A stretch of 64,000 nt of DNA, taken from positions 50,273 to 114,272 of the forward strand of contig UQAX01000001.1 in assembly GCA_900539145.1 (NCBI GenBank), read 5' to 3'. Shown one piece after another: positions 1-7,453 of this stretch. Made by a program: the position numbers and the translations under genes. This DNA comes from an uncultured Blautia sp. (GTDB lineage Bacteria; Bacillota; Clostridia; Lachnospirales; Lachnospiraceae). The first letter of the stretch is position 1. Each line of letters opens with the position of its first letter. Under the pieces are notes generated by a model. The model saw only the letters and a program-made list of their open reading frames with translations. It ran no database searches and was not told the origin of the DNA.

Positions 1-63
1 TTCCGGCAGCTGCACGCTTACCATTACATATCATTCTATGCACAGACGAAGGCAATTATGACA
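1..63. other. Left edge, no gene assigned
   Basis: This stretch lies beyond the pepD stop codon. On the minus strand an ATG at position 24 opens a frame that runs off the window (first residues MVSVQLPE), but no clear Shine-Dalgarno sequence precedes it. It could be the first codons of another minus-strand gene or plain intergenic DNA. I see no terminator for pepD here. Confidence 0.2.
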
Positions 64-1515
64 TTATTCCTTTATTCTTTTTAAAACTTCCAACAGGTAT
101 TTCCATACACGTTCCACAGAAGAAATAGATAGTTTTTCTTCGGAAGTATGAATGTCCTGCATATCAGGACCGATAGATACGCAGTCCAGTCCCGCAATTT
201 TCTCATAGAACAGACCACATTCCAAACCGGCGTGAATAACATTCACAACAGGCTCTTTCTCATACATTTCCTCGTATACGTCTACCAGCACCTGACGAAG
301 CTTAGAGTCCTGCTTAAATTCCCATGCAGGATATTCTCCTTCTATGGTGAAAGTACCGCCTAAAAACTCTGTCAAATAGCCGATTTTATCAGCCAAAGCT
401 TTCTTTGCCGTTCCCACTGAGCTTCTCACACTGGCAGAACAGCTCAGTGCAGCAGGAGTCAATTTTGTAATTCCCACATTGCAGGAGGTCTCTACCAAAC
501 CGTCAATAAAGCCGCACATTTTCTGAATTCCGTTTGGATAATTTAAAAGGAAAAACAATACTTTTTCCTGACTTACCGGATGAAGCACCGGTTCAGTGCC
601 CTGTCCTTCTTCTTCTACGGTAACGGTAATTCCTTCGTCACTTCCTGTATATTCTTTTCTCAAAGCTTCTGTATAAGCCGCAGCATAGGCGGAAAGCTTT
701 TCTCCGTCTTCCTTGGAAGCCAATACCAAAGCCTCTGCCTCTCTTGGAATGGCATTGTCTTTTTGTCCTCCGAAAAGCTCTGAAACAGAATATTCTGCCA
801 ATTCTTTTCCTTCATGGAGAAAACGTGCCAAAAGCAACGTAGCATTTGCTCTGTTTTTATCAATTTCCGCACCGGAATGACCGCCTAAAAGTCCTGACAC
901 TTTTATTCTCCATTTATAATCTGTATACTCTTGATAGCGAACAGGAATTTCTGAAACCGCTGTCATACCTCCTGCACAACCTGCACAAATATATCCTTCT
1001 TCTTCAGAATCCAGATTGATTAAATATTTTGCTTTTAAAGGGGTTGTATCAATAGAAGCTGCTCCTAAAAGTCCGATTTCCTCATCTACAGTAATTACTA
1101 ACTCCAGTGCCGGATGTGAAAGAGTAGTATCTTCCATAATTGCCAGTCCATAAGCAACAGCAATTCCATTATCACCGCCCAAAGTAGTATTTGTTGCAGA
1201 AACAAAATCACCTTCTATCCGAAGTTCTAAAGGATCTTTTGTAAAATCATGTGTGCTGTCTGCTGTTTTTTCACAGACCATATCCATGTGTCCCTGAAGC
1301 ATAACGGTAGGTGCATTTTCATACCCTTTCGAAGCTTCTTTAAAAATAATTACATTATTATCATCATCCTGAATACAGCGTAAGTTATGGGAATGGGCAA
1401 AATTTACCAGATAATCACTGATTTCCTTTGTATTCCCTGAACCATGAGGGATTTTGCTGATTTCCTCAAAATAATAAAATACCCTTTCAGGCTGTAAATG
1501 TTCTAATACTGCCAT
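64..1515 (-). CDS. pepD: Aminoacyl-histidine dipeptidase (PepD, peptidase family M20C)
   Basis: Cytosolic metallo-dipeptidase that hydrolyses Xaa-His and other dipeptides, feeding amino acids into the cell. The protein is 483 residues, normal for M20C. Metal-site motifs are visible: GHMDM (His76, Asp78), GGDNG (bridging Asp115), VDEE (general base Glu145 and metal ligand Glu146), an Asp near 169, and DIHTSEE near residue 456. A frame 20 codons longer exists, but I chose the ATG at 1515 because AGGAGG lies 7-8 bases before it and the likely promoter overlaps the longer start. It stands alone and is divergent from ylbJ. The family assignment is secure; the exact substrate range is inferred from the family. 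Confidence 0.93.
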   Translation of the reverse strand: MAVLEHLQPERVFYYFEEISKIPHGSGNTKEISDYLVNFAHSHNLRCIQDDDNNVIIFKEASKGYENAPTVMLQGHMDMVCEKTADSTHDFTKDPLELRIEGDFVSATNTTLGGDNGIAVAYGLAIMEDTTLSHPALELVITVDEEIGLLGAASIDTTPLKAKYLINLDSEEEGYICAGCAGGMTAVSEIPVRYQEYTDYKWRIKVSGLLGGHSGAEIDKNRANATLLLARFLHEGKELAEYSVSELFGGQKDNAIPREAEALVLASKEDGEKLSAYAAAYTEALRKEYTGSDEGITVTVEEEGQGTEPVLHPVSQEKVLFFLLNYPNGIQKMCGFIDGLVETSCNVGITKLTPAALSCSASVRSSVGTAKKALADKIGYLTEFLGGTFTIEGEYPAWEFKQDSKLRQVLVDVYEEMYEKEPVVNVIHAGLECGLFYEKIAGLDCVSIGPDMQDIHTSEEKLSISSVERVWKYLLEVLKRIKE

Positions 1516-1547
1516 TTCTGTTTCCTCCTGTTTTTTTTCTTTCTTCA

Positions 1548-1575
1548 TTCTTACACAGATTGAAAAAAATAGCAA
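1548..1575 (-). promoter_or_regulatory. Probable sigma-A promoter of pepD
   Basis: On the minus strand TTGCTA and TAAGAA are separated by 16 bases, placing transcription start about 25 bases before the chosen pepD ATG. This argues against the longer pepD reading frame. Confidence 0.5.
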
Positions 1576-1646
1576 GCTTTCCGGAAAAACTTGAATATTC
1601 TATTTCTTCTCACATATATTTTAGATAAAAACTCTGGGATTTTTTC

Positions 1647-2588
1647 ATGAAAAAAATAATTCTTCCTTTTGCTTTACTGTTTTTTTTATTTTTTCTCTTA
1701 TTATTTCCCTCTCAGGCATTTTCCTATGCCAAAGCAGGACTCATGTTATGGTTCTATACCCTTTTACCTTCTCTTTTACCTTTTATGATTTTATCCAATA
1801 TCTGCATCAAAACCGGAGTACTGGACAAACTTTTTGAAGCCCCCAAAAAATTTTGGAAAAAAGTTTTTGCTCTATCACCATCAGGCGCTTATGCATTATG
1901 CATGGGAATTTTCTGTGGATATCCCATGGGTGCCAAAATCACCGCAGACCTTTACATAGAGCATTGTATCTCGAAAGAAGAGGCCTCCTACCTATTGACC
2001 TTTGCATGTTTCCCGGGACCTTCCTTTTTATCTTCTTATTTATGTGTGGGGCTTTTTAAAAATACACACCTGATTTTCCCTACCTATTTTATTCTTTACA
2101 GTTCCGGTTTTTTATGCTCTTTTCTTTTTCGTCCTAAAAAAAATACGGAATTTCCTTATCTCGAAAAAAAGAAAAAAGAGATATCCAGCTCCGATTTCCT
2201 CGGAGAAATTCTGGATACCTCTATTATGAACGGTTTTGAAACAATTACAAAACTGGGAGGATACATTTTAATTTTCTCTATCCTTCAGGGAATTTCCAGC
2301 ATTATCTTTCGCTCTTTTCCTATCCTTAGCTATTTTTTACAAGGACTTACGGAAATGACTACCGGAAATGCAGCTTTATCAAAAGCTCCTTGGGAATTTG
2401 ATTTTCTCTATCCTCTTATTCTTGCATTTACTTCTTTTGGCGGCTTAAGCGTAGCCGCACAAACAAAATCTATGCTCGCAAATACAGACTTGCCATTTTT
2501 CTCTTACATAAAAGGAAAACTATGTAGTTTCGTCTGTACCTTTATCATAGCTTTTTGCTTAGTCAAAATCGTCAAAGTCATCATCTAA
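1647..2588 (+). CDS. ylbJ: Sporulation integral membrane protein YlbJ-like
   Basis: Polytopic membrane protein of 313 residues. The family is needed for normal spore cortex or resistance in Bacillus; its transported substrate, if any, is unknown. The N-terminus is a hydrophobic segment rich in Phe and Leu. Family-like stretches include LLPSLLPFMI, a GYPMGAK motif near residue 90, a FPGPSFL motif, and TSFGGLSVAAQ near 265; there are about eight predicted membrane segments and gate-like (nucleoside-recognition) repeats. It is convergent with the next gene and its last 30 bases overlap the end of that gene on the other strand. It is the only plus-strand gene in the first 4.9 kb. Assignment to YlbJ is by pattern and confidence is good. 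Confidence 0.85.
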   Translation: MKKIILPFALLFFLFFLLLFPSQAFSYAKAGLMLWFYTLLPSLLPFMILSNICIKTGVLDKLFEAPKKFWKKVFALSPSGAYALCMGIFCGYPMGAKITADLYIEHCISKEEASYLLTFACFPGPSFLSSYLCVGLFKNTHLIFPTYFILYSSGFLCSFLFRPKKNTEFPYLEKKKKEISSSDFLGEILDTSIMNGFETITKLGGYILIFSILQGISSIIFRSFPILSYFLQGLTEMTTGNAALSKAPWEFDFLYPLILAFTSFGGLSVAAQTKSMLANTDLPFFSYIKGKLCSFVCTFIIAFCLVKIVKVII

Positions 2589-3209
2589 ATCGTCATCTAA
2601 GTCTAAGTCGTCCGGTTGATAAGAAGCTGTAGACTCTTCTTCCTGAACCGGAGCTTCATTATTCTGAACAAGCTGAGGAGATAACTCGGCTCTGTTCTGG
2701 TTAATAACTTCTAAGGAATTACGCAATGCCTGAACAAAGTCATTGTATTTTGCTGCTGCATCTTCTAACATGTTGCTGGCAAGCTGTCCCATATTTGCCA
2801 TCATTTCATCTGTATAAGATACTGCGCTTAAACGAAGTGTATTTGCATCATTGGTAGCTGCGTCAATAATCGCCTGTGCCTGCTGATTTGCACTGTTGAT
2901 GGTTTCGTTTGCCTGTGCGTAAGCCTGCTGCATTACTTCAGACTCTTTTACCATCTCTTGTACCTGTTTTTTGGTGTCTTCGATGATATTGTCTGCTTTT
3001 GCCTGTGCGTCTGCTAAGATTGCATCTTTATTGCTGATGATTTTCTGATATCTTTTGATTTCATCCGGTGTTTTTAAACGAAGCTCTCTTAAGAGTTCTT
3101 CGATTTCCTCTTTATTTACAATAATCTTTGTTGTAGATAATGCCTGATATTTACAACTTTCCACATATTCTTCGATTTCTTCAATAATCTGTTCAATTCT
3201 GCTGCTCAT
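2559..3209 (-). CDS. Coiled-coil protein with acidic tail, unknown function (often labelled ATPase)
   Basis: Soluble protein of 216 residues, last gene of the mgsA-rsmD-coaD operon, starting 3 bases after the coaD stop. Residues 1-50 are an acidic helical head; residues 55-165 form a long Ala/Gln/Glu-rich coiled coil resembling V-ATPase subunit H/E or DivIVA-like helices; the tail from about 185 is Gln/Pro/Glu-rich and ends in an Asp-Leu-Phe repeat (DLDLDDDLDDDFDDFD). No Walker motif is present, so the common label ATPase is not supported. The last 30 bases are antisense to the end of ylbJ in codon register. A structural or septum-associated role is possible but inferred only from the coiled coil. 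Confidence 0.8.
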   Translation of the reverse strand: MSSRIEQIIEEIEEYVESCKYQALSTTKIIVNKEEIEELLRELRLKTPDEIKRYQKIISNKDAILADAQAKADNIIEDTKKQVQEMVKESEVMQQAYAQANETINSANQQAQAIIDAATNDANTLRLSAVSYTDEMMANMGQLASNMLEDAAAKYNDFVQALRNSLEVINQNRAELSPQLVQNNEAPVQEEESTASYQPDDLDLDDDLDDDFDDFD

Positions 3210-3212
3210 CTT

Positions 3213-3725
3213 TTATTTCTCCTTATTGTATTCTTTTCCCAAATGCCTCTGCCTGTATTTTTCCTCTACCTGTCGTACGACAAAATCCGGTGCAAAATTT
3301 GAAATGTCTGCTCCAAAGGACGCCGCCTCCTTCAATGTAGTGGAACTTAAATACGCATACTGAAGGCTGGTAGTCAAAAACATAGTATCCACATCAGTTG
3401 CCAACACGCGGTTTGTCTGTGCCATCTGTAATTCATATTCGAAATCAGTAAACGCTCTCAAACCACGAATAATTACCTTTGCCTCGCAGCTTCGTGCAAA
3501 ATTAACAGATAATCCGTCAAACGCCTGAATTTTTACGTTGGGAATATCTTCTGTTACATTCTCTAATATATTAACACGTTCTTCCACAGAAAACAACGGA
3601 CTTTTTGCAGAATTATTCAAAACTCCTACAACGACCTCATCAAATAAGCTTGCCGCCCTTCTTATAATGTCCAGATGACCGTAAGTTGCCGGGTCAAAGC
3701 TTCCCGGATAAATTGCTCGTACCAT
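3213..3725 (-). CDS. coaD: Phosphopantetheine adenylyltransferase
   Basis: Makes dephospho-CoA from 4'-phosphopantetheine and ATP, the fourth step of coenzyme A synthesis. The 170-residue length is normal. The nucleotidyltransferase signature GSFDPATYGHLD is at residues 8-19, with TYGH in place of the usual T(N/H)GH, and the second signature YLSSTTLKEAA lies near residue 125. It starts 3 bases after the rsmD stop and ends 3 bases before the coiled-coil gene, so translation is probably coupled. The rsmD-coaD pair is widespread in Firmicutes, supporting both assignments. Confidence 0.96.
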   Translation of the reverse strand: MVRAIYPGSFDPATYGHLDIIRRAASLFDEVVVGVLNNSAKSPLFSVEERVNILENVTEDIPNVKIQAFDGLSVNFARSCEAKVIIRGLRAFTDFEYELQMAQTNRVLATDVDTMFLTTSLQYAYLSSTTLKEAASFGADISNFAPDFVVRQVEEKYRQRHLGKEYNKEK

Positions 3726-3728
3726 TTT

Positions 3729-4280
3729 CTATGCCTTTCTAATAAAAATGTGCTGGTTTGTCTTGTATCTTTTGATTTTATCAATGGAAAATCCCATCTC
3801 CTCCAGATAACTGAAATCTGTTTCCAAAGAAGCCTCCACAATTATTCTGGTATCTTCATTTACGAATTTGGCATCTTTTAAAAGCTCCAAAACCTGTTTT
3901 TCCAGCTCCTGATTATAGGGCGGATCCATAAAAATACAATCAAACGGTTCTTCGTTTTCTAAAGAAGCAACTGCCTGAAACACATCTTTGCACCATACCT
4001 CGCCTCTGTCTGCCAGTCTGGTAAACTTCAGATTGTCCTCAATTACGGCTGCCGCCCTTCTATTCTTTTCAATAAAAACACAAAACTGCGCACCTCTGCT
4101 TAAAGCTTCTATTCCAATCCCGCCGCTTCCTGCAAAAATATCTAAAAAGCGACATTCGCACAGATAGGGCTGAAGCATATTAAATAACGTTTCCTTCACC
4201 CTGTCTGTGGTCGGTCTTGTTTCCAAACCGGGAATAGTTTTTAAAGGCATACTCTTTGCACTTCCTGCAATGACTCTCAT
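3729..4280 (-). CDS. rsmD: 16S rRNA (guanine966-N2)-methyltransferase RsmD
   Basis: S-adenosylmethionine-dependent methyltransferase that modifies G966 of 16S rRNA in the small subunit. At 183 residues it is typical. Visible motifs are MRVIAGSAK at the start, RPTTDRVKE near 22-30, the SAM-binding loop FLDIFAGSGGIG near 45-56 and the catalytic MDPPYN near 118. It lies between mgsA and coaD in a tight operon behind the promoter at 4764-4792. Confidence 0.95.
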   Translation of the reverse strand: MRVIAGSAKSMPLKTIPGLETRPTTDRVKETLFNMLQPYLCECRFLDIFAGSGGIGIEALSRGAQFCVFIEKNRRAAAVIEDNLKFTRLADRGEVWCKDVFQAVASLENEEPFDCIFMDPPYNQELEKQVLELLKDAKFVNEDTRIIVEASLETDFSYLEEMGFSIDKIKRYKTNQHIFIRKA

Positions 4281-4307
4281 AAGCTGTTTTTCCTTCTTCA
4301 GTATCTT

Positions 4308-4700
4308 TTATCGATTTAAGCGGTAATCCAAATCTCCCTGCTCCAGTCCCAATATTAAAGACTCTGCCGTTGCAATATTCGTTGCAATAGGAATATTGTA
4401 CTGGTCGCAGCAGCCGGATATCTGGTATACATCCGGCTCTGTTCCGTCAATCATTGCCGGATTGTAGAAAAAGATTACCATATCAATATCTCCACGCTCA
4501 ATCATTTCTGTAAACTGTTTATCTCCTCCCATGCTTCCGGGAAGGAATTTGTGGACGCGCAGGTTTGTCACTTCTTCTATTCTGCGTCCCGTAGTCCCTG
4601 TTGCATAAATCTCGTGCTTTGCCAAAATGTTCTTATAAGCAATGCAAAAATCCTCAATCAGGGCTTTTTTACTGTTATGCGCTATAATTCCAACATTCAT
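4308..4700 (-). CDS. mgsA: Methylglyoxal synthase
   Basis: Converts dihydroxyacetone phosphate to methylglyoxal and phosphate, an overflow bypass of lower glycolysis. At 130 residues it is near the family minimum. It has the IAHNSKK start, the phosphate-binding ATGTTGRRI segment near residues 33-41 and the catalytic GGD motif (GSMGGDKQ) near 56-63. The FFxDP element of other MgsA proteins reads FFYNP here, so a conserved Asp is replaced by Asn; the following EPDV Asp is kept. First gene of the operon, with a near-consensus promoter. Identity is firm; activity may be altered by the Asn. Confidence 0.9.
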   Translation of the reverse strand: MNVGIIAHNSKKALIEDFCIAYKNILAKHEIYATGTTGRRIEEVTNLRVHKFLPGSMGGDKQFTEMIERGDIDMVIFFYNPAMIDGTEPDVYQISGCCDQYNIPIATNIATAESLILGLEQGDLDYRLNR

Positions 4701-4763
4701 TTACATCAATCCTTATTTATTTAATTCAATCAAACCCTACGGTTCTCTTGTATTCCAGAGTCT

Positions 4764-4792
4764 ATTATAGCAAAAGCACCAACTCCTTGCAA
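4764..4792 (-). promoter_or_regulatory. Strong sigma-A promoter of mgsA-rsmD-coaD operon
   Basis: Minus-strand TTGCAA and TATAAT are separated by exactly 17 bases, about 64 bases before the mgsA start. Confidence 0.75.
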
Positions 4793-4924
4793 TTATTTTT
4801 TATCATTTTATACACTTTTTACAAATTTTGTGTACTTTCACAAAAAAATCGACTCGAAACCCTAAATCTGAATACTCATTGTAATACAATTCACATAATT
4901 TGTCAAAACTTGAAAGAACTTCTA

Positions 4925-4953
4925 GTGTAAAAACTTTTTAAAATCACATACTA
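4925..4953 (+). promoter_or_regulatory. Sigma-G-like forespore promoter of the SASP gene
   Basis: The -10 element CATACTA at 4947-4953 matches the sigma-G consensus exactly, with a weak -35 (GTGTAA, 4925-4930) 16 bases upstream. This fits forespore-specific expression of a small acid-soluble spore protein. The rest of the 293-base gap shows only AT-rich sequence. Confidence 0.65.
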
Positions 4954-4993
4954 GCATTGTAACAAAAATAAATTCCAAAGGAGGAAATAAAAA

Positions 4994-5221
4994 ATGTCTA
5001 ACAATAATTCTTCAAACAAAGCAGTTGTACCGGAAGCAAAGGGAGCATTAAATCGTTTCAAATACGAAGTTGCCAACGAATTAGGTGTACCTCTTACAGA
5101 CGGTTACAACGGTAACTTAACATCCAAACAGAACGGTTCCGTTGGTGGATATATGGTCAAAAAAATGATTGAGGCACAGGAACGTCAGATGTCCGGAAAC
5201 GGAAGCACACAGCAGTTCTAA
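4994..5221 (+). CDS. Alpha/beta-type small acid-soluble spore protein
   Basis: Small DNA-binding protein of 75 residues that coats forespore DNA and protects it from UV and heat, then is degraded at germination. The family core is clear: FKYEVANELGV (residues 23-33), containing the site at which the germination protease cuts after Glu, and GSVGGYMVKKMIE near 50-62. The N-terminus is Asn/Ser-rich. AAAGGAGG lies 9 bases before the ATG, consistent with very high expression. Monocistronic, between a sigma-G-like promoter and a strong terminator. It shows that the host lineage forms spores. Confidence 0.95.
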   Translation: MSNNNSSNKAVVPEAKGALNRFKYEVANELGVPLTDGYNGNLTSKQNGSVGGYMVKKMIEAQERQMSGNGSTQQF

Positions 5222-5255
5222 GGGTTCAAAGCATTGATATGCTTTAACAGCTGAC

Positions 5256-5310
5256 AAAAGGGATTTTCTTCTGCTTATTTCAAAAGTAAAAAGAAGGAAG
5301 TCCCTTTTTA
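5256..5310. terminator. Bidirectional terminator between SASP and recG
   Basis: Inverted arms AAAAGGGATTTTCTTCT and AGAAGGAAGTCCCTTTTT flank an AT-rich loop and have T runs on both strands, so the hairpin can end both convergent genes. A smaller hairpin (AAAGCAT...ATGCTTT) lies at 5228-5245. Confidence 0.8.
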
Positions 5311-5316
5311 TTTGCC

Positions 5317-7374
5317 TTATATTCCTGGCATCTCCATTCTTTCCTTGCCGTAAGAAAAAAGTCTGTCCTTTAATCTTTCATGCTGGGGCAGGGATAAATC
5401 CGGATCTAAAGCTAAAATCCCTCCAGCCGCTTCACCGGCTTCTTTTAAAATTTCTGCATCCTGATAAACATCTGCAATTTTAAATTCCATCAAACCGCTT
5501 TGACGAATACCAAAGAAATCTCCCGGTCCGCGCAGTCTTAAATCTTCTCCCGCAATCTGAAATCCATCATTGGATTTCACCAGAATTTCCAATCTCTCCT
5601 TTGTCTCTGTATCCTGCCCTCCCTGCACGAAAATACAGTAAGACTGATGCTCTCCTCGTCCTACCCTTCCTCTTAGCTGATGAAGCTGGGCAAGTCCGAA
5701 GCGTTCTGCATTTTCTACCATCATTACCGTTGCATTTGGTACGTTTACCCCTACCTCAATAACGGTGGTAGACACCAGCACCTGTATTTGATTTGCGGCA
5801 AAAGCTTCCATAATTTTATTCTTTTCTCCCGCCTTCATTCTTCCGTGAAGATATGCAACAGAGATATCAGACGGCAGAGCATCCTTTAAAATCTGCGTGT
5901 AATCAATTACATTTTCCGCATCCAGTCCTTCACTTTCTTCTACCATAGGACAGATAACATACACCTGCCGTCCTTCCTCCACCTGCTTTTGAATAAAATG
6001 ATAGGCTCTCGGACGATAAGACGTATCCACCACACAGTTTTTTATAGGCAATCGCTTTGCCGGCAGTTCATCCATGACAGAAATATCCAAATCTCCGTAT
6101 AAAATAATTGCCAAGGTTCTGGGAATTGGTGTGGCGCTCATAACCAGCACATGGGGCTTTGTCCCTTTTTTTGATAAATCCTCTCTTTGCTGAACCCCAA
6201 AGCGATGCTGCTCATCGGTAATTACCAATGCCAGATTTTCATATTCCACTTTTTCCTGTATCAGCGCATGGGTTCCGATAATAAGCTTTGCCTCTCCGGA
6301 AGCAATTTCCGCATATCTCTCCCGCTTTTCCTTTGCTGTATTGGAACCGGTAAGGAGAACGGCTTTTAGCGGCAGCTGATGCTCCTTGAGCAGTTTTTCC
6401 ATTTCTTTAAAATGCTGCTTTGCCAAAACCTCCGTGGGAACCATAAGCGCAGCCTGATATCCATTGCAAGCAGCAAGCAGCATTGCCAGAAATGCAATAA
6501 TGGTTTTTCCGCTGCCCACATCTCCCTGTACAAGTCTGGACATCAGCGTATGTCCTGTCATATCCCTTTCAATTTCATTCCACACTCTCTTTTGTGCATT
6601 TGTCAACGGATAAGGCAGTCCATCAATTACATTTTCTGTTTCCCACACCGGTTTTATGGCAAAAGAATTTGGCGTGTCCTGTGTCTTTTCCTTCATCATT
6701 CGAATAGAAAGAATAAAAAGTAAAAATTCATCAAAAACTAATCGATGATGTCCCAGAAGTAAATCTTTCTTATCTTTTGGAAAATGAATATGTGAAACTG
6801 CATAGTTATATTCTGCCAACTGATAATAGTTTCTATACTCCTCCGGAAGATATTCCTGCACAATTTCTTTATTTTCCAAAATCTGACGCATGGTTTTCAC
6901 CATAAATTTATTGGTTAGTCCTTTTGTCAGCCCGTAAATAGGATAAAGGCTGTGAAGCAGCGCCTTGTAATCCTCTCTTTTGAAAATCTCCGGCTGCTCC
7001 ATGGTCTTTCGCCCGTTTTTGTCCGTTACCATTCCTCTGAAAATATAAATGCCGCCGGACTGTAAGGTATTGCGTAAAAAAGGCATATTATACCACGTAA
7101 GCTGCAAGAAAGAATTTTCTTCTTTTAAAGTGGCAGTTACAACCGTAAGCCTGCCTGTATTTCGCACGCCCACTTTTCCTGTAAGCCTTCCCATAACCGC
7201 ACATTTTTTTCCTGCCGTTGCCTGAGAAACGCCAATAGGCTCTGTATATTCATCGTATTCCCTTGGATAATATCTGAGAAAATCTCCCACTGTGGTAATT
7301 CCCAATTTTGCCAAAAGCTTTTCTGTTTTTTCACCAATTCCTTTTATATTTCGGATACTTTCCTGTTCCCTCAT
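5317..7374 (-). CDS. recG: ATP-dependent DNA helicase RecG
   Basis: Branch-migration helicase that remodels stalled replication forks and Holliday junctions. 685 residues. An N-terminal wedge/OB domain begins with IKGIGEKTE (helix-hairpin-helix-like); helicase motif I GDVGSGKT is at about 284-291, motif II DEQH at about 387-390, motif III MSATPIPRT follows, and motif VI QLRGRVGRG lies near 585. The start was set at the ATG at 7374 because the protein then begins like other RecG proteins and GAGGA lies 8 bases upstream. A TTG start 20 codons earlier is possible but would translate through the intergenic repeat. Follows fakA on the same strand, a common Firmicute order. Confidence 0.95.
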   Translation of the reverse strand: MREQESIRNIKGIGEKTEKLLAKLGITTVGDFLRYYPREYDEYTEPIGVSQATAGKKCAVMGRLTGKVGVRNTGRLTVVTATLKEENSFLQLTWYNMPFLRNTLQSGGIYIFRGMVTDKNGRKTMEQPEIFKREDYKALLHSLYPIYGLTKGLTNKFMVKTMRQILENKEIVQEYLPEEYRNYYQLAEYNYAVSHIHFPKDKKDLLLGHHRLVFDEFLLFILSIRMMKEKTQDTPNSFAIKPVWETENVIDGLPYPLTNAQKRVWNEIERDMTGHTLMSRLVQGDVGSGKTIIAFLAMLLAACNGYQAALMVPTEVLAKQHFKEMEKLLKEHQLPLKAVLLTGSNTAKEKRERYAEIASGEAKLIIGTHALIQEKVEYENLALVITDEQHRFGVQQREDLSKKGTKPHVLVMSATPIPRTLAIILYGDLDISVMDELPAKRLPIKNCVVDTSYRPRAYHFIQKQVEEGRQVYVICPMVEESEGLDAENVIDYTQILKDALPSDISVAYLHGRMKAGEKNKIMEAFAANQIQVLVSTTVIEVGVNVPNATVMMVENAERFGLAQLHQLRGRVGRGEHQSYCIFVQGGQDTETKERLEILVKSNDGFQIAGEDLRLRGPGDFFGIRQSGLMEFKIADVYQDAEILKEAGEAAGGILALDPDLSLPQHERLKDRLFSYGKERMEMPGI

Positions 7375-7399
7375 TTTAAAAATCCTCATAAAAAAGAAG

Positions 7400-7440
7400 C
7401 GGTTAAGGCTATCGCATAAGTGCAACAACCCCAACAGCTC
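7400..7440. repeat. Degenerate copy of an intergenic hairpin repeat
   Basis: Between fakA and recG, minus-strand TTGCACTTATGCGATAGCC closely resembles TTGCACTTAATGCAACAGCC in the hairpin at 61671-61715. This copy has lost most of the pairing arm, so it is probably a decayed relative. Confidence 0.4.
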
Positions 7441-7453
7441 CTCTGTTCCTCTT

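Noticed and set aside
4748..4930. A plus-strand frame of 60 codons between mgsA and the SASP gene.
   Set aside because: It overlaps the mgsA promoter and the SASP promoter -35, lacks a ribosome site and has AT-rich random composition.
7375..7434. A TTG start that adds 20 residues to RecG.
   Set aside because: The extension is not like other RecG N-termini and is translated from the intergenic repeat; the ATG at 7374 has its own ribosome site.
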